Assembly (NCBI GenBank): GCA_032717465.1
Contig: CM064715.1
Span: 42,067,159-42,131,158, forward strand
Length of the DNA: 64,000 nucleotides
DNA from: Coenobita brevimanus
Lineage: Eukaryota > Arthropoda > Malacostraca > Decapoda > Coenobitidae
Reading direction: 5' to 3'
Below, piece after piece: positions 21,131-33,303 of the stretch. Position numbers and translations under genes: made by a program. The notes beneath the pieces are model-generated. The model worked only from the letters and a program-made list of their open reading frames with translations. It was not told the DNA's origin and did no database searches. Within the stretch, counting starts at the first letter, position 1, and each line of letters opens with the position of its first letter.

Positions 21131-21180
<50 letters not shown>
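21131..21180. repeat. (TA)n microsatellite
   Basis: Fifty bases of TA next to the 3' end of LINE C. Confidence 0.95.
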
Positions 21181-21182
<2 letters not shown>

Positions 21183-21189
21183 TAAATAA

Positions 21190-22810
21190 CAGAACGGAGG
21201 AAGGAAAAACAAATGAGTAAAAAAAAAAAATAATCCATACACCAGATTACTGGTGTCCTCTGTTCATAAAATATCTGTAACAGTTAGACTTGAACAGTTG
21301 TGGGTTGAAATTTGGAGGGAAACAACTCTGGGGAAACGAGTTCCAGAGAGATGCAGTTCGGGGAATGAAAGAATTCTGTTAGGCAGAAGTTCTGCAATAT
21401 GGCTTAGTGACATTCCAGTCAGGAGCGCTACCAGATGCCCGTGTAGAATGAGGGAAGGCATGGAGAGGTGGCACCATGGACGCAACTTCGTCTGAGCATT
21501 TGCCAAAAAAATATCTGTAAAATAATGCAAGGGAGGCAACATTCCTTCTTACTTGCAGGGGAGGTAGTTTATATGTAATGGCAGGGTTGTTAATGATTCT
21601 AACAGCTTTGTTCTAAATTTTGTCTAGTTGTCTTAATGCAACCTCTCCACAACCATTCCACAAGGGTGAGCAATATTCAAGCTGAGAGCGCACATGACTT
21701 AAGAATTATAGCTAACTGCTCATCAGCGAAGAAGTTACGGACTCTGTACAATAATCCAAGTTTCTTTGAGGCGGTTTTAGCAAGTGATCTGATGTGAGAG
21801 GTCCAGCTGAGGGCACTGTTAAGTGAGACGCCAAGAATTTCAATACTTTTGGAGATGGGAATATTAGTAGCACTGAAGGTAATGTATGAATTTGGCAATA
21901 TCTGTCTATTAGTAAACTGTATATACAGTATTTAGTTTTACTAGCATTAAAAGAGACAAGGTTGTTTTGTCCCCATTCACTGATTGTAGATAGATCTTGA
22001 TTTATGGAGATGGCTGTATTGAGTTTAGAGGTGGAGATATTAGACTTTGTAAATGGATGTCTGAGTGTGAATGAACTATGTAGTGTTGAGTCATCTGCAT
22101 ATGAGTGAATAGGATTGTGGGTGACAGATAAGAGATCATTAATATGAACCAGAAATAGGGTTGGCGCCTGAACTGATCCCTGCGGCACGCCGGCATTAAT
22201 TGAGTGGAAATTGGAATATACATCATCTACTTTTACTCTTATTTTCTGTCACTAAGATATGAAGAAATTAAAGGAACAAAAGACGTTAGTCCATAGCAAG
22301 GGAGTTTGGACAGCAGGGAACGGTGCCATACTCTGTCGAAAGCTTTAGAGATATCAAGAGCTACTGCATGAGTTTCTCCAAAAAGATTAATTGATTGATG
22401 AATGGTATGAGTTAAGAGATTGAGTATGTCAATGGTGGATCTTTCGTGGCAAAAACCATATTGTCTATCACTAATTAAGTTGTTGGAATCAAGATGTTTA
22501 ACAATGTGCTTATTAATTAAAGTTTCAAATACCTTACCAAGAGGAGATGTGACAGCTATTGGTCTGTAATTGGAGGGGTCAGACGAACTTCCTTTCTTTG
22601 GAACTGGGTGGATATTGGATATTGGCTTCTTTCTAGGTGGTCTGAATGGCAAATGTGGCAGTATATAAAGTGAGGTCAGGGGAGGAGGTTCTTTCATATG
22701 GTATGGTGGTTGTTGATGTCTAGAAAGTCAGGTTTTTCTTGAATGAGAACCTCACCATTCTGTGCATGTGTGTTTATCCATGAGAGGTCTTTTTCACTGA
22801 GATCATTGGC
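21190..22810 (-). mobile_element. LINE C (CR1/jockey-like), 5' truncated copy
   Basis: On the minus strand, a reverse transcriptase and its C-terminal tail, matching the + strand copy at 28800-32760 piece by piece (PVPKKGSSSDPSNYRPIA; YADDSTLHSS; the final WNSLPG-like part). Endonuclease is absent. Confidence 0.88.
21264..22697 (-). pseudogene. LINE C reverse transcriptase
   Basis: Three frames are needed. The first (22697-22239) has PVPKKGSSSDPSNYRPIAVT, RQYGFCHERSTIDILNLLTH and VALDISKAFDRVWHRSLLSK with the first catalytic Asp. The second (22188-21712) has PQGSVQAPTLFLVHINDLLS and the catalytic box as YADDSTLHSS. The third is the tail. Frameshifts separate them; no active enzyme is expected. 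Confidence 0.85.
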
Positions 22811-23013
22811 TGTGTATTTACCTATTTGTATTTACCTATTTGTAGTATACAGGAATTGAGCAATGCTCGTGTTGTCCTGTCTCCATATCCGCATTTATCA
22901 AGTCTACCTTTACACACGTGAATGTTTTTCTCATGCACCAACTCTTTGTCTAAGTCGTTCCAAATATTTAAGTATTTACCTAATATACCTAATTGTGATA
23001 TACATGGAGTGTG

Positions 23014-25194
23014 CTATGCTCTTGGGTTTCCGTCGCTGTTTCTCAATAAGTCAAATTTAGCTTTAAACTCGTTTAAGTTTTTAGACTGGACGATCTCTTT
23101 GTCCAGGCTATTCCATAAGTCTATACTTCTGTAAGGAAAGCTATATTTCTTGATATCCTTCAAGCAGCTTGACTTTTTCAATTTCATTCCGTGTCCTCTT
23201 GTTGCTCTCTTATCCCATACAAACAGATCTTCTTTGTCAATTTTATCTACTCCCACCATGGTCCTGAACACCGCAATCATGTCTCCCCTCTTTCTCCTTT
23301 CCTCTAAGGAAGGCAAATCCAGCTTTTCCAGCCTCTCTCTGTATGACAGGTCTGCCAGACTGGGGACCATCTTGGTTGCTGTTCTTTGTATTCTCTCAAT
23401 CTTGTTTATATCTTTCTTTTTGTGTGGGGACCACATTACCGCTGCAAATTCTAACTTGGGGCGGATCATGGCCACTATCAATTTTTTTCATCATCTCCTT
23501 ATCCATATAATGAAATGCTACTCTTATGTTAGTCAAGAGTTTATAAGTCTCTCCAACTATCTTGTTAATGTGCTTTTCTGGTGACAAACTATCTTGGACC
23601 AGCACTTCCAAATCTTTCTCTTCTCTCATTTTTGTGATTAATTCATTACCCAACAAATAATTCAGTGATGGCCTCCTGGTACTTTTACCCATTTCCAATA
23701 TTTTACATTTCTTTACATTAAATTTCATTTCCCACGTCCGGCTCCAATCGTGTATCCTATCCAAATCCTCTTGCAGCATTTTACAATCCTCCTCAACCTC
23801 TACCTTCCTCAAGATCTTTACATCATCAGCAAACAGACTTGCATAACAGTTCACTCCATCTACCATATCATTTACGTAAATCAGGAACATTACTGGTGCC
23901 AACACTGAGCCTTGAGGGACTCCACTTGTTACTTCCCTCCATCCAGACATCCTATACTTTATTACTGTCCTCATTTGTCTGTCTCTCAGAAAGTCTCAGC
24001 CATTCCAGAAGTTTCCCCTTCAGTCCTCCTATATATTCTAGTTTCCACATTAGTCTCTTAGGTACCTTGTCAAAGGCCTTCTCTAAGTCTAAGTACACAC
24101 AATCCACCCAACCATCTCTCTCCTGTACCACGTCAATCGCTCTTGAGTAAAAGCTCAACAAGTTAGAAACACTTGACCTTCCACTTCTGAATCCAAACTG
24201 ACGTTCAGCCAAAATATTCATCTCTTCCAGATATTTTATCCATCTGTCTTTCAGGATTCTCACGCACAATTTTGCGACCATGCTGTTTAGAGACACTGGT
24301 CTATAATTCAGGGGTTCTTCCCTGTTTCCTCCCTTATAAATTGGTACCACATTTGCCCTCTTCCATTCTTGTGGCACTTTCCCCTCTTCCAGAGGGCACA
24401 CAATTAAACTGTGAATTTTATCCCCCAGTTGTTCTCTGCATTCCTTCAGTACCCAATTAGAAATTCCATCAGGTCCTGGGGCTTTCCTTACATCTTGCGT
24501 TTCCAGTAATTTATACACTTCCTGTACCTCCACTTTTATATCTTTTATCACCGGTACATTTCTAATCACTCCCTCCCCCTCCACAAGCTCCTTTTCTTTA
24601 GTGAAAACTGACTGGAAACGTTTGTTCATTATTTCTACTTGCATTGCCGCTTCCTTATAGACCTCTCCTTCTACTTTCAGTTTGGTGATTCCTTCCTTTT
24701 GTTTCAGTTTGCCATTAACAAATCTATAAAACAGTTTGGGTTCATCCTTACATTTGTCTATTATACCTTTTTCAAAATTCCTTTCTTCTTCTCTACGTAT
24801 TCTCGTGTATTCATTTCTTGTTCTTTTATATTCTTCCTTTGTTCTGTTGTTACCTCTCTTTCTCCAATTGTTCCATGCCTTATCTCTCTCTTTTTTTGCT
24901 ATCATACACCTTCTATTAAACCACTCCTTTTTCCTGTTTTCTTTCCCTCTTACTCTTGGTACAAATTTTTCCACTCCCAAATTATAGAGGTCTAGAAAGA
25001 TATTCCACTTCCTCTGGATCTCGCTTGTTTCTTTGAATTTTCTCCAATCTGCATTTTCAAAAAAGTTTCTCAATCCTGTAAAATTTGCTTTCCCAAAGTT
25101 GTATCTTACCTGTCTATGAAGCTCGTCTCTTGGCTCGACGTTCCCTATTAACATCTGGAACTCAGTGACCACATGATCACTATTTCCTAAAGGT
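23014..25194 (-). pseudogene. LINE D reverse transcriptase
   Basis: The first frame (25172-23952, 406 codons) runs from the end of the endonuclease (a frame break at 25190 separates it from LDLLFTKEPDVIESL) through KAPGPDGISNWVLKECREQL, VVPIYKGGNREEPLNYRPVS, RQFGFRSGRSSVSNLLSF and YLDLEKAFDKVPKRLMWKL. The second frame (23974-23396) holds VPQGSVLAPVMFLIYVND, LFADDVKIL and the thumb. The third (23481-23014) has RPKLEFAAVMWSPHKKKDI and the basic C-terminus. Two frameshifts; catalytic Asp residues remain visible. Confidence 0.9.
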
Positions 25195-25334
25195 CAGAGA
25201 TATTTCAATGATTCTATTACATCGGGTTCTTTGGTAAACAGTAAATCTAACCTTGCTGGTGTGTCCTTACCTCGAAACCGTGTCTCTTCTTTGACCCATT
25301 GTGTCATCACATTATTCATTATTATATTTAATAA

Positions 25335-25961
25335 TATAATTTTCGAGTGCGAAATGATGAAGTGTGAAGGAGAACTGGAGTTGTTCGGGAGATGGCTCTT
25401 AGAGTTGAGCAGAGGGTGTTGCAATGGTTTGGACATATGGAGAGAATGGATAATGAGCGATTGGTGAAAAAGATAACTAGATCTGATGTGAGAGGTGTAA
25501 GGCTGAGAGGGAGACCACGAATAGGATGGATGGACAGTGTGAAGAGAGCGCTGGATGCGAGAGGGATGTCTGTTGAGCAAGGAAGAGTGGCTGTGCGTGA
25601 CAGAAATAAATGGAGAGAAATTGTGAATGAGTAAATGATGACGCAGCCCTGAGGGGATATTCTCCCGCATTTGGTCTGATTAGCTAGTCAGGTCAGGTGC
25701 GAGTAAGGGGATGGGTCTATTATGATGTGGCAGGGGTAAACCAGCTCTGCTGTTGGGTCCTGCTGCGGATGTCACTGATTGCACTGCGCAGTTGACCCAT
25801 GTGTGGTGTGGTGCGGTGAGGATCTGTCCCTTCTCCCCTTTGAGGCTAAGATGCGATTGACTGTGTTTGAATGGATGAGTAAATGGGGAGTGTGTCGTCC
25901 TGTCTCGGCTACCTCCCTTTCCATGGGGGAAGCAGCCTAGGTATACAGATAGATAGAATAG
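25335..25961 (+). mobile_element. LINE E 3' fragment inserted in LINE D
   Basis: It encodes the common C-terminal module (QRVLQWFGHMERMDNERLVK; GRPRIGWMDSVKRALDARGM) and ends CAGCCTAGGTATACAGATAG with a GATA tail. Flanks ATATTTAATAA (25324-25334) and ATATTGAATAA (25962-25972) are an 11-bp target duplication with one change. Removing the insert rejoins the LINE D endonuclease (GDFNCKEVNWEEW... to MTQWVKEETRF). Confidence 0.88.
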
Positions 25962-25972
25962 ATATTGAATAA

Positions 25973-26055
25973 CATAGTGTCCCACGAATCCTCGCCGCCT
26001 CCCGAGTACCATTCCTCCCAGTTCACCTCTTTACAGTTAAAGTCACCCACCAAAT
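25973..26055 (-). pseudogene. LINE D endonuclease, N-terminal fragment
   Basis: Reads LVGDFNCKEVNWEEWYSGG on the minus strand, the APE-endonuclease GDFN block, cut upstream near 26060 by 5' truncation. Confidence 0.8.
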
Positions 26056-26060
26056 GTGTT

Positions 26061-27023
26061 AGGTTGTGTAGGATGGTGGGCTGCAGTGTTAGTGCAGAGC
26101 TTCACTCATGGAAAGCAGTTTAATCATGTGAAAATTTTAAAGGCTTGGACAGTGAGTAAATAGATGTATGGCTCAATCCACCGGGTTCCTTGTTAATGTT
26201 TTACTCTAGTAGGCATAGCTGCTTTGTGCATTCTTCATTCTTTAGTTAGGATCTTGCCGTTTATTTTTGGAATGTTGGATTTGGATGATGGCTTGCGAGA
26301 ATAATATATCAGAATATACTGTTGGACTGTTGCTTAAAAGGTTCTTGGTTTGTTTGTGTTATGGACAGTAAGTAATTTATGTAATAATGTAGATATGTTT
26401 TCAGGAGCTGGATGCTTGCACCGCCCTGGACACTCACGTAATATATTTTACATATCATGTACATTGTGTCTGCATGGCATTAGTTTTGTGCTGTATAAGT
26501 ACAGCATTGTAAATAATCATACCAATTTTAAATGTTATGTATTTGCTGTAATGGCTTCTTGCTTTCCTATTAGCACTGTGATATTGTGCAGTAAGTTCGT
26601 AGAGCACATAAAGTAGTAAATGGACTGCCAACTGTTGGAAACTTTCCTGCCGTACTTGTGGGAGGTTGAAGCAGAACATCACTCCACTTACAGTATAGCC
26701 AAATAGTTAGTCTTCCATATTCATTGGTGCAGGTGCGGGATGCCTCCATGTAATGGCATTGATATAGTGAGGCATCTCTGCTGCTTGGTAATAAAAATAT
26801 CTCTTCACATCCTCCTTATCTCAAAAGGAGGATTGTTGCCTGCAGGAGAAGGGGAACTTCAGCCTGCAGTCCACTGGATTCATGTCCAGATGAGCCTGGG
26901 GTTGCAGCTACTACTCGTACTATTACTACCACCGAATTTAATGCCATTTCAGTATCTTGAACTAATTCTGGACACTACAGTATCTGTTCTGTTTATCCAG
27001 TTTTGCAGCATCAGTATGGTATG

Positions 27024-27026
<3 letters not shown>
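26061..27026. other. No recognisable feature
   Basis: A/T-rich unique-looking text. Short ORFs up to 88 codons show no domain. Some CTGCAGGAGAAGG/CTGCTGCTTGG-like phrases upstream of a poly-A run could be an old retroposed piece but I cannot identify it. Confidence 0.4.

Positions 27027-27058
<32 letters not shown>
27027..27058. repeat. Poly-A tract
   Basis: Thirty-two A in a row; possible tail of an unidentified + strand retroposon. Confidence 0.9.
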
Positions 27059-27060
<2 letters not shown>

Positions 27061-27257
27061 ACACCAAGGGCACTACAGATTATCAGTCATTCAGATACTG
27101 GGGTTGTTAGTATATTGTGTATATACTGTACCATTTTGGGGATTTATTTTCTGTATGCATGTATTTGGCCTGTATAACAGATAAAATGGTGCAATGCGTA
27201 TCATTAAAGGGAAATGTCTATATTTTCATCGGAAAGAATTGGAATTTGTGTACAGTA

Positions 27258-27769
27258 CAGTCAAGTTGCCTAAGGCATGGTTAATTGGTTCTGGACCACG
27301 CCTGTGCCATAGCAAATCGCATCATACAAATAACTAAATCTGTAGGAAAATGCAATTTGGTTCTTGACATTCGCCCAAAGTCCCCCTTTTCACCCCACTT
27401 TTCCCCTTTTTTTCCCCACTTTACACATGCACACATTCAAGCAATCAGTCAATGCATGTATTACATACAAATTAAACACAAGACAATAAATAGAAAAGGA
27501 CACAATACGTAACAATAGGCACAAAAAAATGGGAGGGTGATCAGATAACAAGCGGTCTGGCTACACACTGAGCGGGGCTTGAACGGCAGGCGAGGGCTGA
27601 GGTTCACTCTCCGGCCGCCAGGGGAATTTGCCTGTGCGTTTCAAACATTGCTGCGCCTGTGCCATAGGTATAGTTTAAGTGCATGGTTTGTTTTTTTGAG
27701 AGGGTCTGGCACCTTTCCGTGTCATAGAAATCTGTGCCATAGAAGCACGTGCCATAGACAACTTGACTG
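27258..27769. mobile_element. Tigger-like MITE with CAGTCAAGTTG ends (512 bp)
   Basis: Left CAGTCAAGTTGCCTAAGGCA; right inverted CAGTCAAGTTGTCTATGGCA; TA on both sides. The word GTGCCATAG recurs (27300, 27658, 27724, 27751), and ends are closely matched for 20 bases. Non-coding. A relative starts at 40969 (CAGTCAAACTTCC...GTTAATTGG). Confidence 0.85.
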
Positions 27770-27904
27770 TATTTATTATTCTTTTTCCTGCAGTACAGTA
27801 CTCCTAAATAGTTACAGTACTTAAAGTATAGTACTGTATTCACAGTGTGGGCTAGAGACTTATGAAGGTTTATGAACTGTGTATTGTGTGCTGTGATGAG
27901 ATTT

Positions 27905-28345
27905 AGTGACAACTAGTCATCATCATCATCAAATTCTGTGTTGCCCCATGAGGAGTGTAGGAGCCAGGGCTAGGCAAGCTGGTCCTGACATTTAAGATGA
28001 GAATGACCAGCCTCACTCATCCCTGAGTGGCATCATGTGAGCAGTAAATAACGACCACCCCTTGGATATAACCTGACACAGGCTCAATCCGATTAGTGCC
28101 ATTATTACCCATTAAACCATCAGGCTCCATAGTTTGGCTGTATAGTTACCACCCAGCATAGGAAATGGTTTCTTGGTGTACAGGAAATCATTTAGCCTGT
28201 CACTCAGTGTAGAGTGACCCTTAGACAGAAGAAAGAGGAAAGAAAGAAGGAAAAAAGGACATAAAAAGAAGGTAGGAAGAAAGGAAAGGGCAGCCACCCA
28301 AGAGCAGCACTACATTGAGTGAGTGGATGGTGAGCACTCCCACCT
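27905..28345 (-). mobile_element. SINE-like dispersed repeat, minus copy
   Basis: Inverse match to the copy at 54588-55020: TAGGAGCCAGGGCTAGGCA, CCCCTTGGATATAACC, ATTACCCATTAAACCATCAG, GGTTACCACCCAGCAT-like and GAGTGAGTGGATGGTGAGC all recur. A purine-rich stretch (28215-28290) marks the variable centre. 5' end near ATCATCATCATC. Confidence 0.75.
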
Positions 28346-28799
28346 ACCACGAATGACAAATAATAATGCTCACAAATACAGTACAGTATTTGAGCAGTAT
28401 GCACATCAAAAGTAGTGTCATGCAGTACAGTATTCTGAACACATACCGGTATATGAATATTCAGTACAGGATGGCCCATACATAACATTCCACTCTGCCG
28501 GGTGATTTCTTGTGTGTGGTGGGGATAACTCAGTCAGCATTATTAATGTGAATTCTGCATTGTTTCTTAATTGTGTACTTCCCCTACCACACCTATGCCG
28601 ACACCAGCAGACTGAGCTGTGCCCAGAAAATACTGTAAGATATCATGTGCATTTCTGTCAGAGTGCTATTCACGTATGCTGTACTGTACAGTATATATAA
28701 AAACATGATGACAGTGTGGATGGTAAGCAGAGGGTGCTTAAAAGGTTGTCTGCACAGGGCCCTCCCGGTCGTCATCAAGCGACTGTGCCACCCCCAGTG
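28346..28799. other. No recognisable feature
   Basis: Contains several ACAGTACAGTA words and short ORFs without domains; possibly eroded MITE sequence. The LINE C body begins after about 28800. Confidence 0.4.
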
Positions 28800-28825
28800 T
28801 TGCGGCACCCTAAATCTGCTCGTCA

Positions 28826-29828
28826 GTGCAGTAAAATTTTCTTTTGCAATATTAGGGGACTTCAACATCAACTCTGTTCAAAATTTCCTCCAGTTTGAAT
28901 CCCCTGATCTGCTATTTCTGACAGAGACACAAGTAAGCTCCACCTCTGATTTAGCTAGATTTAATTTTCCTGGATATATCTTGATACAAAATTTCAGACT
29001 CAAGGGAGGTGTATATTGCCTTGCTAAATCAGAAATTGCCCTGGAGATTACTAAATTTAATTGTCCTTTTTTCGACCATTCCATATACTGTACAAATTAA
29101 ATTCTTTTGGTAAAATTAAGTATTTCTGTTGTGTGTATCGTTCCCCTAATGCCCCATCAGAGCCGAGTTTATTTGACTCTCTGTCTTCACAACTAAATGA
29201 CCTCAACATTAATACTGCATAAGAAATTACTATTCTGGATGATTTTAATATCCATAATGTCGAATGGCTCACTTATTCACCCAGAACTGATGACTCTGGT
29301 GTTGAATGTGAGCTATTTGCAGACTCATTTAATCACACCAAGTTAGTCAGTCAACCCACCCATGTACCAAACAACCCCGATCAAAATCCCCACCTATTGG
29401 ACTTGTTTCTAACAACCAATTCAGATAATTATAATGTCGAAGTGAAGTCCCCCCTTGGATCCTCTGATCATTGTCTGATTCAAGCCACCAGTTTCACACC
29501 TACCACACCCTCCTGCTCTGAACCTGTCGTGATGACTAAATGGCACTATGACGGGGCAGACTGGGAGGGACTTCAAAATTTTCTCATGGATGTTCCTTGG
29601 ACCTCCTTTTTCTCCCACGATGCAAATTCCACATTGGGCCACATACAGGATTTCATTAAAGTTGGCATGGAAACATTCATTCCACATCATAGTTACAGAA
29701 AAAGATGTAATTCCCCTAAATGGTTTGACCACAATTGTGCTAGAGTAACAGAGCATAAAACAATAGCCTATAACACTTATACAAGGACCAAAACCAAAGA
29801 AGCCATCAACTATTATAAAAATATCTGA
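28826..29828 (+). pseudogene. LINE C endonuclease and linker
   Basis: Reads FFCNIRGLQHQ, then SPDLLFLTETQVSS with the catalytic Glu, a frame break, a DDFNIHN version of GDFN near 29238, LLDLFLTTN near 29397 and the terminal SPLGSSDHCLIQA. Linker follows to 29828 (HYDGADWEGLQNFLMD; SPKWFDHNCAR). Stops at 28898, 29097, 29220 and 29826 show decay. Confidence 0.82.
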
Positions 29829-30099
29829 AACCATGCCAAAACTATTTTCAATCTTTCTAAATCAAACTTTCTACATAGACAAGCTAACAAACTACTAAAC
29901 AATCCAAATGATAACAAAATATTCTGGTCAACCCTTAATTCATTTAAAACTAACTTCACTACCACCTCTTCCATTCCACCGTTACAGTCCCCCAATGGAA
30001 ATCTAGTAAGTGACCCACGCGGAAAAGCCAGCCTTCTTGTTGACATTTTTTCAACAAACTCAACCCTAAATTCAGAAAATCATAATATTCCTGTACTTG

Positions 30100-32660
30100 A
30101 TTTTAATTCCTCACAAATACCTCCTTTCATGATTCACACCAGACACGTACAAGCTGTATTACAGAATCTATCAGCAGACAAAGCCACTGGTCCAGATGAA
30201 ATTCATTCAAAAGTACTTAAAAATTGCTCCTCAGTGTTGGCTCCTGTCTTAGCAAAATTTTTCCACTTATGCATCTGTACCTCAAATTTTCCAGCCCCGT
30301 AGAAAGAAGCAAATATTCATCCTGTTCCTAAAAAGGGGGCAACTTCTGATCCATCAAACTATAGACCAATTGCAATAACTTCCGTTCTCGATAAAGTTTT
30401 TGAGACACTAATCAAGAAACACATAGTCAAGCATCTAGAAATCAATAAATTGATCAATGATCTGCAGTATGGATATAGACAAGAACATTCAACTGTAGAT
30501 ATTCTTTGCCTTCTCACCCATCAGATTAGCCCATTAAACGCAGATCGTCGCGTTTGCGACGCTCGGCGAAAAGGACATAATGGCGGATCGTCGCATTTGC
30601 GATTCTAGTAAATTTTGAATAACCGCGGGCAAGCAGGCTCCAGCTGGTATTGTCTATCAGTACCACCACCCTCTAGCTACAACTAGCATACTTTACCTTT
30701 GTACTACTGACCTCAGTTGTTGCCAAGTGTCGCGTTTTCCCCCCGTCCCCCCCCCACCACGGCCCGGCCAGCCTGGCTGTGATACATGGCAGCGCTCAGA
30801 ACTGTAAATCTGCGCTCTCCTCTCACAAGCAGTTTATGCTACTAGGAAACGCTTGTTTCCCCAGTTGTAACACTAGCTTTTTTTCTCACGGTTTGCCCCT
30901 GTTTAGCGTCAGTTTACTGCAGGCTTTCAAAGTGACATTATGGCGAGTTCTAGCTCTTCCCAGTCAGTGCAAGCGTCCGACAGGAACGAGAATAAAGTGG
31001 CGGGCGTAAGGCAGAATAAAAAGCGCACCGTGGTGATCTTTTGGGAAGTAATATGATTGAAAATAATGTAGTATACATGTTTTTAGCTGTGAAAATGGAA
31101 ATGTTTGTTGAGTGACGGGAAGACCGCCGCCGCGATGCATGTCGGCCGTACGCTTCGTTGATTTTAGCCGTATTTTCATTGCTTATTGTACAAATATGGA
31201 TTCCTAACTACCTTTACGTTGTAGTATAAAGTTTACTGTGACTGAATGAGGCTGTGGTAGAGGGGAAACCGGGTTGCTGGAGGTGTGAAAGTATAGATTT
31301 GGTTACCCAACTTTGCAAGTCTCCACAAGTCCTTGGGTAGTCCACGAAGGCTCAACACCTGTCTCTGGAGAAAGCTGAATGTAAGTACTATCTGCCATAC
31401 CAAGTATAATGTTCTAGGGTTAATCTCTGAATTTTAGTGAATATTTTCCGACAGGTAATCAGACCGCGATACAACCCCACCACTCGGGGGGGGAACGACT
31501 GTACACAACCGCGTTTAAGGGGTTAATAAAACAATAGACCAACATGGTGAAACACACACAATAGCACTTGATATTTCAAAAGCATTTGACAGAGTATGGC
31601 ACCAGGCCTTATTGTCTAAGATGTCACACTATGGCCTTGCATCACTGGTTCCTCTAATTTCTTCTTACCTTCATAGTAGAAAAATACAGGTCATGGTAGA
31701 TGGAATTTATTCTCAGTTCCATTCCATAAATGCTGGCATACCTCAGGGATCAGTTTTGGCGCCAACCCTTTTTCTCATTCATATAAATGACCTCCTATCT
31801 GTCACGCACAACCCAATACCCTCTTATGCTGATGACTCGACCCTTCACAGTTCTTTCACATTTAGTACCTCCTTTACACAATTTGATATTATAAATTCCC
31901 AAACAAACACAGCAATTTCTCTGAACCAGGACCTTTCTAAAATTAATCAATGGGGACAAAAAAATCTGGTCTCATTTAATGCTCAGAAAACTAAATACAT
32001 TAATTTCTCCAACAGAAAGAATCCCTCAGACTCACACATAATATTAAATGATGTCAGTAGTCCTATATCCGCTACAATTGATATCTTAGGTGTTACTCTA
32101 AACCCCAACCTAAGCTGGACAGCTTATGTTAAATCCCTTGCTAAAAATACTTCTAAAAAACTGGGACTTATGTACTGTATAGAGTTCGTGAGTTCTTCAC
32201 TGACGAGCAGATGGCCACAATATACAAAAGTCATGTGCGTTCTCAGATCGAATACTGTTCACTGCTGTGGAGTGGATGTGGAGCAGTTGCATTGAGGCAG
32301 TTGGACAAAATTCAAAATAAAGCCATTAGATTAATCATTAATCCTGCCATAACGCAGGATCTTCCTCCGTTATCAGTACGTCAAGATGTTGCTTCTTTAG
32401 CACTAATTTATTGATATTTTTACCATAAGTGCTCTAATGAACTGGCTTCAATTATGCCTCCCCTTCACATTTTCTCCCGAAATACTTGGGCAGCTGGGAG
32501 CGCCCATGAATTCACACCCTTTCCCCCACAATGCAGAACCTCTGCTTATCAAAATTCATTTATCTCCAGAACTACTACTCTCTGGAATTCACTTCCTGGG
32601 AGTTGCTTCCCACATACATTTAATCCTCTCAATTTTAAATCCAATTGTTATAAGTATTTT
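30100..32660 (+). pseudogene. LINE C reverse transcriptase, interrupted
   Basis: Before the insert: DKATGPDEIHSKVLKN, PVPKKGATSDPSNYRPIAIT, QYGYRQEHSTVDILCLLTHQ. After it: IALDISKAFDRVWHQALLSK, IPQGSVLAPTLFLIHINDLL, SYADDSTLHSSF with the catalytic pair, then WTAYVKSLAKNTSKKLGLMY and a frame break near 32180 into the C-terminal part (SQIEYCSLLWSGCG; WNSLPGSCF). A stop at 30301 and the frame break inactivate it. Confidence 0.88.
30530..31522 (-). mobile_element. piggyBac-like non-autonomous element, copy 2 (993 bp)
   Basis: Ends CCCATTAAACGC (30530) and inverted CCCCTTAAACGCGG (to 31522); flanks TTAG (mutated) and TTAA. The interior is the reverse complement of the copy at 16742 (poly-C run, CGCCGCCGCGATGCATGTCG, CATCTGTCTCTGGAG-like text). 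It disrupts LINE C between LTHQ and the KTIDQHGETH segment; one TTAA restores the frame. Confidence 0.9.
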
Positions 32661-32722
32661 GTGAATGGAGGATGCCTTTAGGCACATGGACTTATTTTTG
32701 TTCCTTTGTTTTTCCTTCCTCC

Positions 32723-32728
<6 letters not shown>

Positions 32729-32758
<30 letters not shown>
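32729..32758 (+). repeat. Poly-A tail of LINE C
   Basis: Thirty A directly after the LINE C 3' UTR. Confidence 0.92.
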
Positions 32759-32760
<2 letters not shown>

Positions 32761-32999
32761 CATACAGTACTTGGTAGTTCCTGGAACACTGGTATTGCTC
32801 ATAGTTTTTTTTATTAAAGCTTGCTATATTAACGTCAGTGACAGTAGCATGATTGAGCGTCAAGTGATGTCATCGGCAGTCAAAGGGTCAAGTCCATGCA
32901 AGAAAATAGGACTTTCCCAGCGAGAGGAACAGAAATGAATTATTTGAGATGAGTGTGTTGGTATATGTGAAGAGGCAGACAAACAAATGAGGAAGTTAG

Positions 33000-33303
33000 G
33001 AGGATTGTGATGTTCATGCGGATTCTTAAAAATGTTAGAAGCAACATGAGATACTATGGCTGTGTGAGAAGAGTGGAGAATGAAAGATTAACTTGGAGAG
33101 TGTATATGAGTGAGATGGAAGGGAAAAGGAGGAAGGGAACATCGAAGATGAGGTGAATGATTAGGGTGGAGAGGTATATTAATGAGGTTGCTGTGAATTG
33201 AAGGGAGGGCACCCTGTTGAAAGAGCATTGGGTAAAACTAAGGCAGTTTGTGAAGGTCACCCCCTCTGGAGGTTAAGGCATGTGACTGTGAATAGATAGA
33301 TAG
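33000..33303 (+). mobile_element. Old LINE B-like 3' fragment
   Basis: Translates with stops to RVENERLTWRVYMSEMEGKR-like text, the C-terminal LINE module, then GGAGGTTAAGGCATGTGACT and GATAGATAGAC. More diverged than the copies at 13150 and 16225. Confidence 0.75.

Larger units (their letters stand above)
22815..26060 (-). mobile_element. LINE D (CR1-like), interrupted by LINE E
   Basis: Minus-strand order: endonuclease start (26055-25973), LINE E insertion (25335-25961), endonuclease end (25334-25150), RT (about 25150-23400), C-terminal part (23481-23014), and a 3' tail with CAAATAGGTAAATA repeated near 22850-22812. A tandem-repeat tail rather than poly-A is usual for CR1/L2-type LINEs. 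Confidence 0.85.
28800..32758 (+). mobile_element. LINE C (CR1/jockey-like), near full ORF2, split by a piggyBac-like element
   Basis: Endonuclease (28826-29450), linker and RT (30170-32440), C-terminal tail, and a 30-base poly-A at 32729-32758. The 993-bp element at 30530-31522 interrupts the RT. Same family as 21190-22810 on the minus strand. Confidence 0.9.
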
